Below are positions 1 through 11,598 of a stretch of 64,000 nucleotides of DNA, piece by piece. Position numbers and translations under genes: made by a program. Source of the DNA: Cyathus striatus (lineage: Eukaryota; Basidiomycota; Agaricomycetes; Agaricales; Nidulariaceae); contig JAOVFP010000003.1 in the NCBI GenBank assembly GCA_025738555.1, positions 3,534,001-3,598,000 of the forward strand, in the 5' to 3' direction. Positions within the stretch are counted from its first letter, which is position 1; every line of letters begins with the position of its first letter. Below the pieces are notes generated by a model. That model searched no databases, was not told the origin of the DNA, and saw only the letters and a program-made list of their open reading frames with translations.

Positions 1-86
1 GTGCAGTAAAATTTCGCTTCCAGGGTATTTAAACTCCCGGAACTTCGCTTATTTGCTGCTTTGAATCTTTATCCCTTACTACCATC

Positions 87-497
87 ATGTCATCCTCTAC
101 ATCGGCTTTCGTTATTACCAAGGAGATCGTTTCCAATGCTCTCCACCTGACCCTTATCATTCCAGAGATTGATAATATTGTATTGGAGGCATCTTTGAAG
201 AAACTTCCCATTTTCATCGTTGATGGGCCAGAGGATCTGCTGGAGATTCCAACCCCAGTAGTTACCATTACAAACCAACAAGTTCTAACACTTGAAGATT
301 GCGAGGCATGGACCCTCTATATGCCAAAGGGAGTGGGAGGTGATGCATACAGGAGATACTCTATCTTACTTGATGGAGTACTTGCTGGTTCACTCCTTGT
401 TGTGAAGGAGCGCATCTTCAAAAGACCCCCACCTCTCTCCTGGTGGTTACACTTTCAATACTTTAGAGAAGATTGGTTTCCATGGATGTGTAAGTGA
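87..497 (+). CDS. Hypothetical protein, probably first exon only
   Basis: An open frame of 136 codons starts at the first ATG and carries the acidic segment IDNIVLEASLKKLP and a C-terminal aromatic patch (WWLHFQYFREDWFPW). I do not recognise a family. The final codons overlap a good 5' splice donor (GTAAGTG near 491), so the apparent stop may lie in an intron and this may be exon 1 of a gene. No continuing exon can be found downstream, because the tail of the gypsy pol begins about 150 bases further on in the opposite orientation. It may therefore be a gene truncated by that element. A spurious frame within element sequence is also possible. Confidence 0.3.
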   Translation: MSSSTSAFVITKEIVSNALHLTLIIPEIDNIVLEASLKKLPIFIVDGPEDLLEIPTPVVTITNQQVLTLEDCEAWTLYMPKGVGGDAYRRYSILLDGVLAGSLLVVKERIFKRPPPLSWWLHFQYFREDWFPWMCK

Positions 498-1442
498 TTC
501 ATTCATTAGTTCTTTCATGATTACTAACCCATTGTCAAGGTTAACCGAATTTTTAGAAGTAAGTTACTCACTCTTTAGTACTATCTAGCTAATGCTTGAT
601 ATGGTTGATTTAGCCTTCATTAGTTTAGTCATTTATTACATTTATTCATTAGTTACTGAGCTCATCTTCAGATGGTGATGAAATGTATTCATTTAAGTCC
701 CCTTCTTGTATATCGTTTAAGTGATAAGTTGGAGGTGAAGGTTCTTGATCTTCGGAACTTTCTTGCAATACTTTCAGACCTTGCTTAGAGAGATCAATAA
801 AATCATGAATATTCTTTGGCAATTCAATTCGTCTTCGAGAGTAGAAAGGTATTACTCAGAAAGCTGCAAACTTAGTTTGGGATATTGAACCATTAAGTTC
901 AGCCAAAATATATGCACCTCCTTTTCCATGTGAGATTACCACCATAGGTCCATAGAATCTAGGTTTCATCTTTTTGTCCAGTGACATTTCTACTCCTGAA
1001 TTTCTGACTAGCACTAAGTCCCCAGGTTTAAATATATATCGCTTTATTTTAAACCGGTTGGCTATTTCTAGACGTTGAATTCTATTAATCTTTTCTTTAG
1101 TGATCCGCTGTCTCATTTGTTCCACATGTTCAGTATGTTTTGCCAATGCTTGTGCTCATAGTCCAATCAACTCATCTGTTGTGATTGTTCTACCTGGCCA
1201 TTTTACTAACCATGTTGCTTCCTGTAGATCTAGTGGCAATGTTGGATGTGCTCCAGTTACCATGAAGTATGGTGAACATCCAGTTCCTTTCCTTATGGTG
1301 ATCTGATCAGCCCATAGTACATGATGTAAATACTTGTACCATTTATGAGTTTCACCATTGGTTGCTTTATACAGAATCTGATGTAAATCCCAATGTGCAC
1401 GTTCGACTTTTCCATTAGCAGAAGAATTATATGCTGATATTG

Positions 1443-2865
1443 GAGCTCTTTACACTTAGCCAGGTGTTCTGTATGGATCCATGCGGAATCCATACGGAAT
1501 TTTCGGAATCTGTGCAGAATCTGCACAGATTTTTTTCTTTTTGGCAGAGGTTTTTTTGGGTCTGTACAGATTCTGCACAGATTCCGCACAGAATCAAAAA
1601 TTCCATGCGGATTCTGCAGAATTCCGCATTACAGACCTGAAAAATTCCTGTACAGAATCTGTACAGAATCTTATTATACTTATTTCCTTATAGAAAATTA
1701 GAATAGAAAATTGTGTGATAGTAAGCACTAAGGGTTAAGTGTGACACTAAGGTTTAAGTGTGACACTATACATTGACTGTGACACTAAGTGTTGAGTGTG
1801 ACACTAAGGGTTAAGCGTGACACTATACATTGATTGTGACACTAAGTGTTGAGTGTGACACTAAGGGTTAAGCGTGACACTAAGCATTGAGTGTGACACT
1901 ATGGGTTGAGTGTGATACTAAGGGTTGAGTGTGACACTAAGTGTTAAGCGTGATACTAAGTGTTGAGTGTGACACTCTGCATTAAGCATGACACTAAGGG
2001 TTGAGTGTGACACTAAGGGTTAAGCGTGACACTAAGGGTTGAGTGTGACACTAAGGGTTGAATGTGACACTATGTGTTAAGCGTGACACTAAGTGTTAAG
2101 CGTGACACTAAGTGTTAAGCGTGACACTAAGTGTTAAGCGTGACACTAAGTGTTAAGCGTGACACTAAGTGTTAAGCGTGACACTAAGTGTTAAGCGTGA
2201 CACTAAGTGTTAAGCGTGACACTAAGTGTTAAGCGTGACACTAAGGGTTGAGTGTGACACTAAGCATTGAGTGTGACACTATGCATTGAGTGTGACACTA
2301 AGGGTTGAGTGTGACACTGCATTAAGCATGACACTATGCATTGAGTGTGACACTAAGGGTTGAGTGTGACACTAAGGGTTGAGTGTGACACTAAGGGTTG
2401 AGTGTGACACTAAGCATTGAGTGTGACACTATGCATTGAGTGTGACACTAAGGGTTGAGTGTGACACTGCATTAAGCATGACACTATGCATTGAGTGTGA
2501 CACTATGCATTAAGCATGACACTATACATTAAGTGTGATACTAAGTGTTGAGTGTGACACTATACATTAAGCATGACACTAAGTGTTGAGTGTGACACTA
2601 TGCATTGAGTGTGATACTATACATTAAGCATGACACTATGTATTGAGCATGATACTATATATTGAGTGTATCACAGATTTTGTGTAGTGTCACACTTGAC
2701 ACCTGTGACAAGGCAGCAATGCATGAATCCACACAGAATCCATGCAGAATATGTATGGAATCCATATAGAATAATCACCTCTAATAATAATAATAGCTAG
2801 TATATAAATTCTGTATGGTATCTATACAGATCCGTACAGACCTCTTGGGGGAGTGTAAATTACTG
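1443..2865. mobile_element. Non-autonomous TIR element carrying a minisatellite, inserted in integrase
   Basis: TGATATTG occurs at 1435-1442 and again at 2866-2873, flanking the insert as an exact 8-bp duplication. Removing the insert and one copy restores the integrase frame (GIAIS to AYNSSANGK). The ends form an imperfect inverted repeat of about 40 bp: GAGCTCTTTACACTTAGCCA on the left and CAGTAATTTACACTCCCCCA on the right, read inward. Just inside both ends are dense copies of GAATCTGTACAGATTC-like palindromes. No transposase is present. Its termini share TTTACACTC with the left end of the KDZ-type element at 11,599, which suggests (inference) that a transposase of that kind moved it. Confidence 0.9.
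1725..2672. repeat. 19-bp minisatellite, about 50 units
   Basis: The unit is GTGACACTAAGTGTTAAGC with common variants GGGTTGAGT, GCATTGAGT and TACATTAAG in its second half. The spacing of GTGACAC is exactly 19 bases in the most homogeneous block (about 2102-2240). Sequence variants are clustered in higher-order groups, for example a repeated block containing TGACACTGCATTAAGC near 2320 and 2465. This implies recent expansion by slippage or unequal exchange. The array fills most of the inserted element and has no coding capacity. Confidence 0.95.
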
Positions 2866-5800
2866 TGATATTGCTATGCCTTTAACACCATATGTTTCTT
2901 CTATCCATTGAATGGCTTTCAGAAAGGGAGTACCATTATCTGTAACAATTTCTTTAATGCATCCCCATTGGCACATAATGTCTTCAAAAAGCCATTGACC
3001 AATAGTATCTGCATTTTGTTTCCTTAATGCCCTTGCTTCAACCCAAGAAGATAAAGAACAATGCCCTTGCACAATAAATGCATATCCATTTGAATGGGGT
3101 GTCATAACTGCAACATCAGTATGGAGCACTTGAAATATTGATGGTGTGTGAGTTAAAACTGGTTGATTTTCTATCAAAAGTTTCTGACACTTCTGACAAA
3201 TTTCACAGGTTTTCACATACCAACCAATATCTTTTTCCATCTCTGGCCACCAGAAGTGATTCACAATTAATTTATGTGTTGCATAAACACCTCTGTGTCC
3301 TAAATAGTCATGTGCAGCTGACATCATATACATTCGATGTTCCTTATCAACTACAAGTTGATGTTCATTCCCATTGTTCTTTCTATAGAATCATTCATTG
3401 TTCAGGAAGAAATGACTAGCTGTTCTAGTAAATGACAAGTATTTCTTGTCAGTCATATTAGCTGGTTGTTTCTTATCCTGTAACCATTCTTTAATTTTCT
3501 TTAACTTTTTGTCATATGCTTTTGCACTACCACTTCTCTTTTCTTCTGGATAATCTTGTTGAATATCCGGATCATACTTTAACTCTAGTTCAGGGATTAC
3601 TGGTTTTTCCATATGAACAAAGTTAAGATAAACTTTGGTTTCAGATGGACACTGTGGATGTGACAACATCTGTTGACGAATTTCAGCATCTCTATCTGAT
3701 TCCTCTTTAGCTAGTCCTAACTCATACTCAAAGTCATATATATCTCTGGCTAAACCTTGATAAAATCCTGTTCTAGAATCGATGATATCTTTAAATGATT
3801 CAAAAGGTAATAGATCTGGAGTATTCTCATGTTCCTTTACAAGTGTTATTTCACCTGAGTCATCTTCTGAACCATCATCAAACTTTTGCTTTGTTTCATC
3901 ACCTGGGTAATACCTCCTTCTAGATAAACCATCTGGTCCAAAAGTCTTTCCAGCCTTATGTTTCAAGGCAAAGAAGTAATTGGTCCTTATATAGTCTACC
4001 CATCGATTAACAGTTGGATTTGGCATTTCTCCAGGATTATTTAACATCCCAAATAAGTACTGTGCATCTGTCTCAATGACTAGATTTCGGCATCCCCATA
4101 GTAAATACTTTTCTTCTTCAAGAACCATGCACAAACCACATAGTTCTCTCTTTGGTTGTGAATACCTTTGTTGTCTAGGGTCTAATTGAATTGACCCAAA
4201 CTTTACATAGTGTATTTGCTTTGCATCATTCTCATCTCTTTGATAGATATAATACCCTGCTGCTCGCCAAGATGTATCAACTGCCAACACAATTGGTTCC
4301 TTACTTAATTAATCTGGATTCTTAGTAGGAAAACAGTATTGCACAGCTTCTTTAAGTGCATTCTGAGACATCTGTTCCTTTGTATCCCACTCAAAAATCG
4401 CATCTTTCTTTAGCAAGTCATAGAGTGGTCCTGCCATCAAAGCAAAATCAGGAATATGGTTTCTGCATCGTACTACAGTTCCCATAAATGCTCTAACATC
4501 ACCAACATCCTTTAGTGGTCCCCAGTTGAGGATTACATCTATTGTCTTTTGAATTGGCATTTTACCTTTATAACTACAGTCATATCCAACCACTGTAATT
4601 GTCTCTGCACAAACTATGGCTTTTAGACCAGAGAATGTACCATTCACATACTTCATTCTTTGTAAAACTCTATTAACATTATTCATATGTTCCCATACAA
4701 ACCTCCTAATACCAGGATTCTCTGGTATAGTCTCATATGATCCATCCATCTTTTCATACCTTGTAGCAGGACCTCTTACTGGTACATCATCCACATATGG
4801 CTGTGTATATTCAGGTATTTCATCCTGTAGAATATATGTCACATCATCATGGAAGACAGGTACTGAATTGGTCCATCCCATTGGTAATGTTATCAATCTC
4901 AAGGCTCCAAAAGGTGTTTGAAAAGTAGTTAAATCTCTTGATTTTTCTGCCAACACTCTTTCATCATAGCCAACATAGAGATCAAAGATACCCCCACATG
5001 CTCATCCTGCAAAATGACTTGCAAGCTCTTGAGTAGCAGGTGGTAGACCTGAATGTGCAATTGTAACAGCATTTAATGGTTCAAGACTATGAACTAAATG
5101 GAGACTCTTTCCATCTTTCTTTACTACACAGAACCATCTTGACCTATATAATGAATTGGAGGGTTCATATACTCCAGCTTCAATCTTTGTCTTGATAATC
5201 CTGCATACCTCATCATAAATTGCTAGTGGTATTGGAATATTCTTCAACACCCATGGCTTATGAGAAATTGTTGGTATGTCTACAGGTGGAAAATATTCCT
5301 CCTTAAAACTACCACATTCACTATCATTCCAAGCAAATGCTTCATTTTGTTCCATCATTAAATGATGCATTAACTTTCTTTCTTCTGGAAGCATAAAGTT
5401 ATCAGAATGAACATCATCAATCTTCTGCTTTCTTTCTTCAGTGTAACGACCAGTTGGAATGAAGTCTGGTGGGTTGGTACTGAGCTTTGGTATGTCTTTT
5501 AGTGGATCCCCTTTAATATCCCTTTTTATGCGAAATTCTTCAGGAAGTTCACCCAAGACAGGCCTAACCTTTACACCAACTGGCTTATATTTTTTTCCAA
5601 CAAAAACATCAACACTCTTAGGTGTGTTATGTTTTCCAGTCCTTACAGTGACTTTTTGTTTCATTATCTTTGATGGAGCCACAAATGCTTCCTGACTACT
5701 TCGCTTACCTTGCACCTGTTCCAAATGGAACTGTAACAAAGCCTTTTGATCAGGAGAATATGTGGCCTCATTCAGTGACTTTTCTAAGTATAGATACTGT

Positions 5801-5909
5801 AATTCTGTTTTATTAAACTCTTTTTCCTTTGGTTCTACATATCCTTCTATACTTATCTTTCCATTTGTATCTTTAGTGACCATTAGTGCTAACTCTCCTT
5901 GATCATCCA

Positions 5910-7052
5910 TCAAATCCTCGAGTTGAACTGAAAATTTTGCTTTTCATTTCTATTCATTATTTTAGGTAGCTCACCTCTGGCATATGTAGGGATAACACAT
6001 CTTTCTCCAGTGTTAGGATCCTTAATTGTGACCATCTGAGCACCATTAATGAAATTCTTTACTTCACTTTCTGTTAAACAATCAAATGGGCGACCCATTA
6101 ATATTTTGTAAGGTGGGTTAGGTACAACATGTACTTGCATGTAAATGGTAAGACTTCCAAATCTAAATGGTATGTTCTTAGCCAGTCCACAAGTCTTTTG
6201 TATCTGTCCATTGGCACTTTGCATGGGTACAGTTATATCAGGGTCATAATAAACTTGACAACTGTCAGCAGTTTCTTTACTCATTGATATGATCTGTGAT
6301 CCAGAATCTAGCAAAGCTTCTTCTTCTTTCAATCCATTCACTGTACAAGTAGTCACCCTTAAATTCTCTGACTCTCTTGCCACAAAGACTGCAGAATTAC
6401 ATTCATTCAGAGGTAGGGAATCTAAGTATTGCATTACAGGATCTCCTAAAATCCATACTTGCTTTGTTCCTTCCACTGTATCTATAGTCTTAATTTGAGC
6501 AGTAGGTTGTACCAAACTACTCATCATGACAGTTTTAAGGTTATTTACCTGTACTGGTGCTGGATTATCATTATTTGTTACATTAATTTCTTTCTCCTTT
6601 GGTTTGTTAACCACTATATGTTTACTAGATAACTTTTCTTTATATGCTTTTCTGTATGCAGGAGCTATAGCAAGTAGTTCCTCATGCTTAAGCATTGCAT
6701 CACTACTCAGCATTCTTTCAACAATCTTGTCAATTTCAACATTAGCTTCAACAGGTGCCTGATGTTTGTACACAGGTCCCTTCTGCTGAATATCATCATC
6801 ATTGTATTTTGACTTATTGATAAATCTAGTATCCATTACTGGTTTAACAGGGGGTACATTCAAATAGGGTAGCTCATTGACATTATTTTTATCTGGTACT
6901 GATTTTATATTTTTCGACTTTTTTATGGGTATTTCTATAATTTCATCTTCAGTACTTGATTCCTCAGTCATTGGATCATTAGATTTGTCCTCCGGAGTCT
7001 TATGAGTACCAGGTTTGATCCGTCTATTCTGGTCTCTAGATTTCTCCTTCAT
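5910..7052 (-). CDS. pro: Aspartic protease region of the gypsy element
   Basis: A 380-codon frame holds the retroviral-type aspartic protease that would cut Gag and Pol. The active-site signature is LLDSGSQIISMS at about residues 244-255, preceded by a lysine-rich linker. A second glycine-rich strand, ILMGRPFD, lies about 70 residues later and matches the expected ILGRP-type motif of gypsy proteases. Its TGA overlaps the ATG of the RT frame (ATGA, 5913-5910). The conserved linker leading into RT (FSVQLEDLMDDQ) continues in the RT frame upstream of that ATG. This suggests a one-base shift: either a programmed frameshift or a simple mutation. Confidence 0.75.
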   Translation of the reverse strand: MKEKSRDQNRRIKPGTHKTPEDKSNDPMTEESSTEDEIIEIPIKKSKNIKSVPDKNNVNELPYLNVPPVKPVMDTRFINKSKYNDDDIQQKGPVYKHQAPVEANVEIDKIVERMLSSDAMLKHEELLAIAPAYRKAYKEKLSSKHIVVNKPKEKEINVTNNDNPAPVQVNNLKTVMMSSLVQPTAQIKTIDTVEGTKQVWILGDPVMQYLDSLPLNECNSAVFVARESENLRVTTCTVNGLKEEEALLDSGSQIISMSKETADSCQVYYDPDITVPMQSANGQIQKTCGLAKNIPFRFGSLTIYMQVHVVPNPPYKILMGRPFDCLTESEVKNFINGAQMVTIKDPNTGERCVIPTYARGELPKIMNRNEKQNFQFNSRI

Positions 7053-7060
7053 TGGACACT

Positions 7061-8956
7061 TCAGAAATCCTGCTGAGAGTCCTTATTGGAACTCCTAGTT
7101 TGAACATACTGTGCATTCTTCATTTGATTCATCTCCTCCCTTAACTTAGCTAACTCAGCCAAAAGCAAACTTGTTTCTGATACTACTGGTGGCTGTGGTT
7201 GAGGGACCACTGGTGCAGTAGTATTAACATAATTTCCTTTCTGATTAAGTTTGATAATATGTTGTCTCAGTTGATGAATCTCATTCTCTTGCTTTTCAAG
7301 TTCTTTGTCTTTAAAATCCAGCTGAGAATCTCTATTGTCTCTGATGGAGTTTACATACAAAGAATATCCTTGATCATTTGAACTAGCAGAAGGAAGGTCT
7401 AAGACCCCTGATGGAAACTCTGGCATAACATTGTACATCTGTGCTTTAGATGCATAGTGTCTATCCACTTTATCTTTTATATTTCCATCTCCTCCTCTAG
7501 GCATACTTTGACCATCACCAAAGAAAAGCTTATTCTGATCTTTGATAAGTATTCTTCCACTGGATACATCTTTTTCTTTCACTGGACATTGTAACCAGAA
7601 ATGACCTGGTTGTCCACAATAAAAGCAATGCCTGTTCTGGTTTGTAGAAGTATTAATGTTTCTATTAACCCAATTTACAGTATTATCCTCAGATTGAACA
7701 CCTTCAAAGTAGTTATGGAATAACTTCTCAGTGACTTTCCAAGAATCTTTCATTGCATTTACTTCTTGCACAATTGAACTAACATCTTTCTGAATTCCAT
7801 CCTTTAGAGCAATAAACTCTTTCTTTATATTATTCTCAGGATGGGAATTGTATGAAGAGCTACTGGATTGTTGATCTCCAGTTGATTGAGTTGCTCTTTG
7901 TAAAGTCTTGTCTGTAGTAATATGCAAGGCCATTCCTATTACCTCATCCAAGGTATATGGATCTTCCTTTCTTCTGGGAACATTTGCATTTGCACTTGCA
8001 GTAGTAGTTGCAGTTGCATCTCCAGCATTATCATTTGAAGCTCCAGCATTATTAGTAGAAGCTCCAGCATTATTAGTATTAGCAACCTCAGTTCTAGGTT
8101 CATACAGTAAATGAATATCAATGGCAGTCAAGAAGTCAGGATCTAGAGCTTCTTGGAATCGTTCAACTGCTTCACAATTGCTAATAAGGGAGTTCTGATC
8201 AGAAAGCTTTCTATATTCAATCTTAAATTTCCTAACATACTCTCTAAGAGTATTCTCCTCATGACGCCTTATACCCTGATACTTTTTACAGATATCAGTA
8301 AGTCGTCGTAAAGATCCTCTTGAAGTGTCTGCCTCAGGATATTCAGTGAATATCTTCTTTTTGAAAGCTGCCCAATCATCTTCTTTAGACTCTTGGAATT
8401 CTTTCCAGTCCTGTCTTTCTGATGACCCTACATAAGCAATGGCCCATTGAATTCTGTCACTTCCTTTGGTTATATCTGACAATGTAAACAAATTCTCAAG
8501 TATGTCAAGGAATTTCTCCAATTCATCCATTTTACTTATGTCCCATCTTGGGGCCTCATTAGACAGAGGTCTTGGCATTGCTGGTTTCGACATTTTGACT
8601 GTTTTTCTTTGTGTAACACAGAGTCGTGTATCTTCTCTTTCAGGTATACGGCTCTGTGGTGTGACTGCAGAGTTCGTAGGTGTACTTTGTTGATTTAATT
8701 CAGGTTCAACTTGAGTTGTCTGAATTAAATGTGATGAACTAGACTGGTGCCTTTCCTGAACAGCTAAATTTGCGTTAACCCTTTCTTGAACTCTTTTAGC
8801 AGCAGGATTATTAGTCTTGCTTGTACTCCCTAGTGGAGGTGTAAAACCAGCCTTCTGAGAGTTTCTAGAAGTTCTTTCTTTAGGGTTATTTGATGTACTT
8901 GCAAAAGCAGCTGTACCACTCTTCTGAGTACCTTTAACAGGTGGTTTAGGTGCCAT
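7061..8956 (-). CDS. gag: Gag polyprotein of the gypsy element
   Basis: This 631-codon frame encodes the capsid/nucleocapsid precursor that packages the element RNA in cytoplasmic particles. The N-terminal 130 residues are basic, polar and low in complexity. A helical capsid-like region follows (about residues 140-290, including ETRLCVTQ upstream and WKEFQESKEDDWAAFKKK). An Ala/Asn/Thr-rich spacer comes next, then one CCHC zinc knuckle (CFYCGQPGHFWLQC, about residues 443-456). A Gln-rich, coiled-coil-like tail closes the protein. The protease frame begins 9 bases downstream in another frame, so expression of the next product would need frameshifting or reinitiation. The frame is unbroken, unlike pol. 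Confidence 0.85.
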   Translation of the reverse strand: MAPKPPVKGTQKSGTAAFASTSNNPKERTSRNSQKAGFTPPLGSTSKTNNPAAKRVQERVNANLAVQERHQSSSSHLIQTTQVEPELNQQSTPTNSAVTPQSRIPEREDTRLCVTQRKTVKMSKPAMPRPLSNEAPRWDISKMDELEKFLDILENLFTLSDITKGSDRIQWAIAYVGSSERQDWKEFQESKEDDWAAFKKKIFTEYPEADTSRGSLRRLTDICKKYQGIRRHEENTLREYVRKFKIEYRKLSDQNSLISNCEAVERFQEALDPDFLTAIDIHLLYEPRTEVANTNNAGASTNNAGASNDNAGDATATTTASANANVPRRKEDPYTLDEVIGMALHITTDKTLQRATQSTGDQQSSSSSYNSHPENNIKKEFIALKDGIQKDVSSIVQEVNAMKDSWKVTEKLFHNYFEGVQSEDNTVNWVNRNINTSTNQNRHCFYCGQPGHFWLQCPVKEKDVSSGRILIKDQNKLFFGDGQSMPRGGDGNIKDKVDRHYASKAQMYNVMPEFPSGVLDLPSASSNDQGYSLYVNSIRDNRDSQLDFKDKELEKQENEIHQLRQHIIKLNQKGNYVNTTAPVVPQPQPPVVSETSLLLAELAKLREEMNQMKNAQYVQTRSSNKDSQQDF

Positions 8957-10655
8957 CTTTAATGAACAATTGGACTTTTATTGACAAGTTTCCAATAAAG
9001 AGATGTTTAAAGTGCTTTTGACTTTAACTTTAAACCTCTCTAAAGGGGTTTGAATCGTTTCCTTTAATGATACTTTGACACAAAATTACCCAGCCCCTCG
9101 CAGTGGGCTCCAATTGAAATGGGTACTTGTATTCTAGATGTAAATTCTGCTATGTTTCCACAGCAAGATCACTTCTAACTTGTACAAAACTCCGAAAATG
9201 CGAGTGACGGGTAAGGTAGTGCTCCTCTTTATGTTAAGGTATCTTTAAGTTCGCTTTTCAATCCCAAATGAACCGAAACAATAATGATTTATTGTAAGAA
9301 AAAGAAGTAATACTCTTTGTACTACTCCGAAATTGCAAGACTTTAATTAGCACCTTTGTGCTAACTTAAATCCTTCGAACTGGTTGAAAGCAACCCTTTG
9401 CTTTCCTTGATTTTGCTTTACTCAAAATCCCAAATACTAGACTCTCACTGGAATCTCAGTCCTTTGTACTTTGTAGTAAACACACAATTCCGATAAAATC
9501 ACTTTAAATTCCTTTGAAACACCTAGACCAAAACCACTACCCTATACCTATGTACTGGGCAAGAAAGGCGCTAAGCTGCTTCCTTTGCCACCCTCTAATG
9601 TACCTAGTTATATACAGAATTGAAAAACATATTACAAAGCAAGTTCTCAGATCATAAATACTAAATATGTACAGTGAAAACATATGGAAACACTACTCTC
9701 ATCTATTAGTCAGATCCTCATTACTATTGGTAATATTATTACCCAGGTCCAGGCTGTGAAGCACTGCGCATTAATCATTCATAACCAATCTCCTATGTTT
9801 CAGGACCTTAGATGTCCTTATCAATGCTATTTCTGGTAGATAAGCATCATTTACATATCTGATTGGTTTATCAGCTTGATATCGGCCGGAATCCCGTCCG
9901 TTGCATTGCTAATCATGGTCGATTAACATGTGTTTCTTTCTAGCTTCGGAACGAGCCCAAGATCACCCATTTTCATGGAGATTTGACCTCTGTATGCCCT
10001 CAGAATATATGCTGATCATTCTATTACTGTAATTTACCATTGATACAGTATATTACACTTGTTCTTTCAAATAGATTTCATTCATTAGAGGTACGTATTA
10101 CTCATAGACCAATATTTACATTCTGTAGAGTCTTGTACTCCGAGTAATGCATAGATTTCCTTATTAATATTCCATTATATCATGTCTGACTAATTGTTTA
10201 ATATCATTCCTGTTGCCAAATAAACAATTATATCGGTCTTAGAACATAACAAACACCTGTACAAGTCATGTGACTGATGCTGAAGCGGTCCATTTTAATG
10301 ATTATATTCTCTTTCCTTTATTTTCAGGCTAGTGGTAGGTTGGACATTGGAGCACTTATACTGTATAAGTATATTTGTGGATGGTATATGACTATGAATA
10401 TTAAGTCAATTTGTTGAGTGCTTGCTATTAAATAGCAGTCCATGGATCTTTATTTATTATATGGGCTTCCTCAATGTGTTCAGCTTTAATGCTGAAAATG
10501 ATAAAAATGCACAATTTTATGCCTAAATGTGTGAGTGGTGTCACAGCGTCCTGTGTCCTGTTCAATTGCAAGATTGTTTAAATACTTATTTGTGATTTTG
10601 TCAAATTTTTCAATCAATTTCAAGAAGCTCTGAACAGTTCAAGGACACTACTGTA
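8957..10655 (-). other. Gypsy leader and putative 5' LTR, then unassigned flank
   Basis: Upstream of gag on the minus strand, about 9115-9085 reads TTGGAGCCCACTGCGAGG and could be a primer-binding site just after the LTR end. The putative LTR would run from about 9115 to 10052, where the minus strand starts TGTAATATACTG. No second copy is in the window, so this cannot be confirmed. The remaining 600 bases to 10655 are AT-rich, and I see no gene or repeat in them. Confidence 0.35.
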
Positions 10656-11025
10656 TCATACTGTAGTATACGTGTACATCTCCTGCTGGACTTTAACTTC
10701 ACTTCCCCGAAAGCTGCCAAGGCCCATACTACCCTCCAAAATCTTCTTTCTCGTCTGCCTGCACTTCTGGTATGTAATCATTGACAGGTAAGCACAACTT
10801 GTGAACAATGGCAATGCATCGATCACTAAGATGTGCCTGCCTACATGCTTCCACAAATTCTCTCAACCCTTGCTTCGTGATTCCTGTTAAAAAAAATTTA
10901 TTACATTTGAGCACTTCGAGTTGTGGACAAACAATCTCTGAATACTCTTTTCCCACAGGCAAGAGACCTGACAATAGCTTGTCATTAATGATACCAAGAT
11001 AATGGGATGGTGACAGTGGTGAGTC

Positions 11026-11368
11026 CAGTGTTGTAAGGTTGCATGGATGTCCACGTGGTATCCACAAAGTCAGATGCTGTGGATACATGCCATAATTCAT
11101 GGCTGTGGATTTGCCATATTTGGTTGAAGCATGAATTGCTTAATCAGCTAGCTGCTGCCATGTCCATCTGTCATAGCTTAGCCTTCTTGCGGCTTCTCGC
11201 CCAATGCCGCGCCCCAGTGGACCAGAAGCCACAACAGACCGCATCAGTATAACCCCGAATATCATCATTCCCACGCCGTATCCATAGATTCATCAGTGGA
11301 CATCCCTGTGGATATCCATGATCCATGTGGCATGGCTGCCACATCCTGCCAGGCCCATTACAACACTG
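11026..11368. mobile_element. 343-bp MITE in F-box-like gene A
   Basis: The 8-mer GGTGAGTC flanks the element on both sides (11018-11025 and 11369-11376). The ends read inward are CAGTGTTGTAAGGTTGC and CAGTGTTGTAATGGGCC. The interior has repeated TGTGGATA/TATCCACA-type words close to both ends (for example around 11045-11110 and 11290-11340) and no coding capacity. Excision restores the F-box gene reading between LDSP and the opposite flank. An 8-bp duplication with a CAGTG start is typical of hAT-like or KDZ/Zisupton-like elements; the superfamily is not settled. Confidence 0.9.
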
Positions 11369-11598
11369 GGTGAGTCCACCCATCTATCATGCTCAAGCTT
11401 CCATTTGGGTGAGGCAATCTTCAAAATTTTTATATATGGTATGTGCTGGAGGATTTGCAGAAGCTCATCAGATGATGATAGCCAACCTGCTGAATATAGT
11501 CCCAATGATACACTGCTTCCACTGCCAGTGGCACACAGTGCTATTGTTAACATATCTTTGGCCATTGAGAAGAACCCACTTCCAAATGCCATGTATCC

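Larger units (their letters stand above)
649..5913 (-). pseudogene. pol: Pol: reverse transcriptase, RNase H and integrase, with in-frame stops
   Basis: One reading frame runs through RT, RNase H and integrase. RT shows TLPMGW followed by the catalytic YVDD at about 4797-4786. RNase H starts at AVDTSWRA with later Glu (KREL) and Asp (ETDA). Integrase shows the H-x4-H...C-x2-C zinc finger near 3310-3185, the core Asp motifs HTDVA and TDNGTPF, and the Glu in SANGKVERAH downstream of the insertion. In-frame stops lie at 5002-5004 (TGA), 4309-4311 (TAA), 3391-3393 (TGA), 1156-1158 (TGA) and 856-858 (TGA). Most TGAs fall where a CGA arginine would be expected. The frame ends with TAA at 649-651. 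The insertion at 1443-2865 separates the second Asp from the Glu of the integrase DDE triad, so the product cannot be functional. Confidence 0.85.
649..10052 (-). mobile_element. Ty3/gypsy LTR retrotransposon, decayed, with a nested MITE
   Basis: Reading on the minus strand, the order is gag (8956-7061), aspartic protease (7052-5910), then reverse transcriptase, RNase H and integrase (5913-649). This domain order is that of Ty3/gypsy (Metaviridae) elements. The frame of pol is continuous from 5913 to the TAA at 649 but is broken by TGA or TAA codons and by an inserted 1.4-kb element. The upstream side (8957 to about 10052) probably holds the leader and the 5' LTR; TGTAATATACTG on the minus strand at about 10052 is a candidate LTR start. 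The first 650 bases of the window do not resemble 9,100-10,050, so no matching 3' LTR is visible. The outer limits are therefore uncertain. Confidence 0.85.

Noticed and set aside
1725..2672. CRISPR-like array
   Set aside because: Units are contiguous 19-bp repeats without unique spacers, in a eukaryotic transposon.
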